Assembly: GCA_050486405.1 (NCBI GenBank)
Contig: JBJHDF010000030.1
Location: 1 to 45,515, forward strand
DNA: 45,515 bases
Direction of reading: 5' to 3'
Origin: JBJHDF01 sp050486405
GTDB lineage: Bacteria > Pseudomonadota > Gammaproteobacteria > Pseudomonadales > Cellvibrionaceae
Position 1 is the stretch's first letter; each line of letters opens with the position of its first letter. The position numbers and the translations under genes are program-made. Positions 42,697 to 45,515 of this stretch are shown piece by piece. Below the pieces are notes generated by a model, which made no database searches, was not told the origin of the DNA, and was given only the letters and a program-made list of their open reading frames with translations.

Positions 42697-45300
42697 TCAG
42701 TTAGGATCGATAGTCGCTTTTACCCAGGGCGCCACCAGCGCCAGCGCCGCGTCCACGCCGTCGGGGTTGGTGCCGCCGCCCTGGGCCATATCCGGTCGCC
42801 CGCCGCCCTTGCCGCCGACCTGCTCCGCCGCCAGGCGCATCAGGTCACCGGCCTTGAGCCGGTCGGTCAGATCCTTGGTGACACCGGCCACCAGGGAGAC
42901 CTTGTCGCCCTCCACCGCCGCCAGCAGCACCACCGCCGAGCCCAGTTTGTTTTTCAGTTGATCGGCGCTGTCGCGCAGGGACTTGCCGTCGGCGCCTTCC
43001 AGGTATTTGGCCAGCACCTTGACGCCCGCCACTTCCGTTGCCTGGCTGGTGAGGTCCACGCTGCCGGCAGTGGCCAGACGAGCCTTGAGGGCCGTCATTT
43101 CCTTTTCCAACTTGCGGTTCTGTGTCAGCAACTGTTCCAGTTTGTCGGCGAGTTTGTCGCGGCTGGTTTTCAGGCTGCGGGCCGCGCTGTCCAGCAGTTC
43201 CTCGGCCTGATCGAACACTTGCAGGGCCCGGGCACCGGTGACCGCCTCGATGCGGCGCACACCCGAGGCGATGCCGGATTCGGAAACAATGCGCAGCAGA
43301 CCGATATCGCCGGTGCGCTGCACATGGGTGCCGCCGCACAGCTCCACGGAAAAACCGCCGCCCATGGTCAATACCCGCACCCGGTCGCCGTACTTTTCAC
43401 CGAACAGGGCCATGGCACCCTTGGCCATGGCGGTATCCATATCACAGGTTTCCACGGCCACTTCACTGTTGGCGCGGATCTGGTCATTCACCAGTTGCTC
43501 GATGGCTTTCAGTTGGTCCGCTTTGACCGGTTCGAAATGGGAGAAATCAAAACGCAACCGCTCGGAATCCACCAGGGAGCCTTTCTGGGTGACGTGCTCG
43601 CCCAGCACCTGACGCAGGGCGGCGTGCAACAGGTGGGTGGCGGAGTGATTCAGGGCTGTGGCCTGTCGTACGCTGGCGTCCACGGCCGCTTCTACACTGT
43701 CGCCCGAACGGATGGTCCCCTGCAGCAGGGTGCCGATATGCAGGTGGGCATCGCCCTTTTTGGCGCAGTCGCGCACCTCGAAACGGGCGTCGCCCAGGGT
43801 CAGGTAACCGCAATCGCCCACCTGCCCGCCGGACTCGGCGTAAAAGGGTGTGCGGTCCAGAACAATGGCACCGTGCTCACCCGCGCCCAGTTGGTCCACG
43901 GCGGCGCCGTCCCTGAGAATAGCCACCACCTTGCCCTGAGCGCGCAGATCGCTGTAGCCGAGAAACGCCGTGGCCGGCAGATCGGCGCCCACGGCGGTGT
44001 AATCCACCTTGAAGGCACCGGCGGCGCGGGCGCGCTCGCGCTGGGCGTCCATGGCGCTTTCATAGCCAGCCATATCCATGGTGAGGTTGCGCTCCCGGGC
44101 GATATCGTTGGTCAGATCCACCGGGAAGCCGTAGGTATCGTAGAGGGTAAAGATCACATCGCCGGGAATCTCGCTGCCACTCAGGGTGGCCAGCGCCTCT
44201 TCCAGCACGACCATACCCTTGTCCAGAGTCTTGGCGAACTGTTCCTCTTCCTGCAGCAGCACCCGCTCGATCCGGTCGCGCTGTCGTGCCAGCTCCGGGT
44301 AGGCGTCACCCATGGTATCAGCCAGGGCTGCCACCAGCTTGTGGAAGAAGGGCTGGCTCTGACCCAGTTTGTTGCCGTGGCGGATAGCGCGGCGAATGAT
44401 GCGGCGCAGCACATAGCCGCGGCCCTCGTTGGAGGGCATGACGCCGTCGCTGACCAGAAAGGCGCAGGAGCGGATATGATCGGCGATCACGCGCAGGGAT
44501 TTGCTCTCGCGGTCATCGGTGCCGGTGACTTCGACGGCGGCACTCAGCAACTGCTGAAACAGGTCGATCTCGTAGTTGGTATGCACGCCCTGCATAACGG
44601 CGGCAATGCGCTCCAGCCCCATGCCGGTATCCACGGAGGGCTTGGGCAGCGGCTTTAGTTCGCCGTTGCTCTGGCGTTCGTACTGCATGAACACCAGGTT
44701 CCAGATTTCGATATAACGGTCCAGGTCGTCATTGGCGCTGCCGGGCGGGCCGCCGGGCACGTCCGGGCCGTGATCGTAAAAGATTTCCGAGCTGGGACCG
44801 CAGGGGCCGGTGTCGCCCATCTGCCAGAAATTGTCTTCGTCCAGGCGGGAAAAGCGCTCGGCGCTGACGCCCACCTCCTTGAGCCAGATATCCGCCGCTT
44901 CGTCATCGCTGATGTGCACGGTGACCCAGAGCCGTTCGGGTGGCAGTTTCAGGGTCTGGGTGAGAAATTCCCAGGCGTAGTGAATGGCGTCGCGCTTGAA
45001 ATAATCGCCGAAGCTGAAGTTGCCCAGCATTTCGAAAAAGGTGTGGTGGCGAGCGGTGTAGCCGACGTTTTCCAGGTCGTTGTGCTTGCCGCCGGCACGC
45101 ACGCAGCGCTGGGAGCTGGCGGCCCGGGTGTAATCGCGCGGATCGGTGCCGAGAAACACATCCTTGAACTGCACCATGCCGGCATTGGTAAACAGCAACG
45201 TGGGGTCATTGCCGGGCACCAGCGAACTGCTGGGCACCACCCTATGGCCCTGGTTGGCGAAGTACTGCAAAAAGGCGTCGCGAATGGCTGCGGTTTTCAT
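42697..45300 (-). CDS. alaS: alanyl-tRNA synthetase
   Basis: An 867-residue class II synthetase. Motif 1 region FTNAGMVQFKDVFLG and the motif 2/3 area GYVLRRIIRRAIRHG are near the N-terminus. The editing domain has the zinc set HSATHLLHAALRQ (~550) and CGGTHVQRTG (~653). The C-terminal DHH-like part ends GGKGGGRPDMAQGGG, the AlaS hallmark. It charges tRNA-Ala and clears Ser/Gly mistakes. It lies three bases downstream of trm112 and 14 bp upstream of lysC. Confidence 0.98.
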   Translation of the reverse strand: MKTAAIRDAFLQYFANQGHRVVPSSSLVPGNDPTLLFTNAGMVQFKDVFLGTDPRDYTRAASSQRCVRAGGKHNDLENVGYTARHHTFFEMLGNFSFGDYFKRDAIHYAWEFLTQTLKLPPERLWVTVHISDDEAADIWLKEVGVSAERFSRLDEDNFWQMGDTGPCGPSSEIFYDHGPDVPGGPPGSANDDLDRYIEIWNLVFMQYERQSNGELKPLPKPSVDTGMGLERIAAVMQGVHTNYEIDLFQQLLSAAVEVTGTDDRESKSLRVIADHIRSCAFLVSDGVMPSNEGRGYVLRRIIRRAIRHGNKLGQSQPFFHKLVAALADTMGDAYPELARQRDRIERVLLQEEEQFAKTLDKGMVVLEEALATLSGSEIPGDVIFTLYDTYGFPVDLTNDIARERNLTMDMAGYESAMDAQRERARAAGAFKVDYTAVGADLPATAFLGYSDLRAQGKVVAILRDGAAVDQLGAGEHGAIVLDRTPFYAESGGQVGDCGYLTLGDARFEVRDCAKKGDAHLHIGTLLQGTIRSGDSVEAAVDASVRQATALNHSATHLLHAALRQVLGEHVTQKGSLVDSERLRFDFSHFEPVKADQLKAIEQLVNDQIRANSEVAVETCDMDTAMAKGAMALFGEKYGDRVRVLTMGGGFSVELCGGTHVQRTGDIGLLRIVSESGIASGVRRIEAVTGARALQVFDQAEELLDSAARSLKTSRDKLADKLEQLLTQNRKLEKEMTALKARLATAGSVDLTSQATEVAGVKVLAKYLEGADGKSLRDSADQLKNKLGSAVVLLAAVEGDKVSLVAGVTKDLTDRLKAGDLMRLAAEQVGGKGGGRPDMAQGGGTNPDGVDAALALVAPWVKATIDPN

Positions 45301-45303
45301 GGC

Positions 45304-45498
45304 TCAGCGCTTGCGGGCCTCTTTTTCTTCCAGGGTCAGTTGACGGGCCTCACTCTCCAGCATCACGGGTATACCGTCGCGAATGGGGTAGGCCAGGCCG
45401 CTGGCCTGGCAGACCAGTTCCTGCTTGTCCTGGTCGTATTCCAGCGCCGCCTTGCTGACCGGGCAGACCAGAATACTGAGCAATTTCTTGTCGATCAT
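45304..45498 (-). CDS. Trm112-family small protein (YcaR-like)
   Basis: A 64-residue protein: MIDKKLLSILVCPVSKAALEY then GLAYPIRDGIPVML, the Trm112/YcaR signature. The usual CPxC zinc knuckle is CPVS here; loss of the second Cys is common in gammaproteobacterial members. Such proteins activate methyltransferase partners in eukaryotes and archaea; the bacterial role is less clear. The start at 45498 lies 17 bases from the window edge, so anything upstream is unseen. It probably heads the alaS-lysC transcription unit, or belongs to a longer one. Confidence 0.85.
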   Translation of the reverse strand: MIDKKLLSILVCPVSKAALEYDQDKQELVCQASGLAYPIRDGIPVMLESEARQLTLEEKEARKR

Positions 45499-45515
45499 GG
45501 CTCGGCTCGATTTCC

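Noticed and set aside
42958..44658. 566-codon frame antisense to alaS
   Set aside because: A shadow of alaS. No ribosome site or motif.

Overview
The window looks like the chromosome of a GC-rich gammaproteobacterium. The best guess is a marine, polysaccharide-degrading member of the Cellvibrionales (Microbulbifer, Saccharophagus or Marinimicrobium-like). Supporting this are the gene orders trm112-alaS-lysC-csrA-tRNA-Ser, nadB/rpoE-rseA-rseB-rseC and sdhE-ygfX, the FabV-type enoyl reductase, and a secreted GH11 xylanase with a C-terminal carbohydrate-binding module. The genus assignment is inference.

Layout. 1-6.3 kb: a partial S9 peptidase, an ion transporter, a small secreted protein, the xylanase and a DUF1566 lipoprotein, separated by 438 bp without genes. 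6.3-10.2 kb: a MaoC hydratase, a tandem-domain universal stress protein and metE. metE carries an in-frame perfect 28-bp-arm palindrome and has a hairpin just ahead of its start. 10.2-14.1 kb: an AT-richer accessory block on the minus strand (TonB-like single-pass protein, SEL1/MORN lipoprotein, methyltransferase). One edge of it carries a shrunken copy of the 5' end of the pterin-synthase gene that lies on the other edge. 14.3-16.1 kb: that tandem QueD/PTPS-like gene and an LpxL-like acyltransferase.

16.2-20.1 kb: seven small, unrelated plus-strand genes with varied base composition. One good attC-like site overlaps a stop codon, and a GTTAGAT core-like site lies just before the first gene. 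This resembles an integron cassette array without its integrase (CALIN), partly decayed. 20.1-30.9 kb: housekeeping genes, namely a PlsC-type acyltransferase with fabV, a MAPEG protein, the large flavin/Fe-S dehydrogenase ydiJ, GNAT and SnoaL-like genes, arfB, and the envelope-stress operon rpoE-rseA-rseB-rseC with a good sigma-E-type promoter ahead of rpoE.

31.2-45.5 kb: nadB, a MITE-like palindromic repeat, ygfX-sdhE, a circularly permuted GTPase (ylqF), yqjG, a diguanylate cyclase with a periplasmic sensor region, valS, a cold-shock protein, tRNA-Ser(GCT), csrA with a candidate CsrA site in its own leader, lysC, alaS and trm112.

I see no complete new defence or metabolic system. The items most worth a second look are the palindrome inside metE, the duplicated gene remnant bounding the accessory block, the cassette-like array, and the MITE after nadB.
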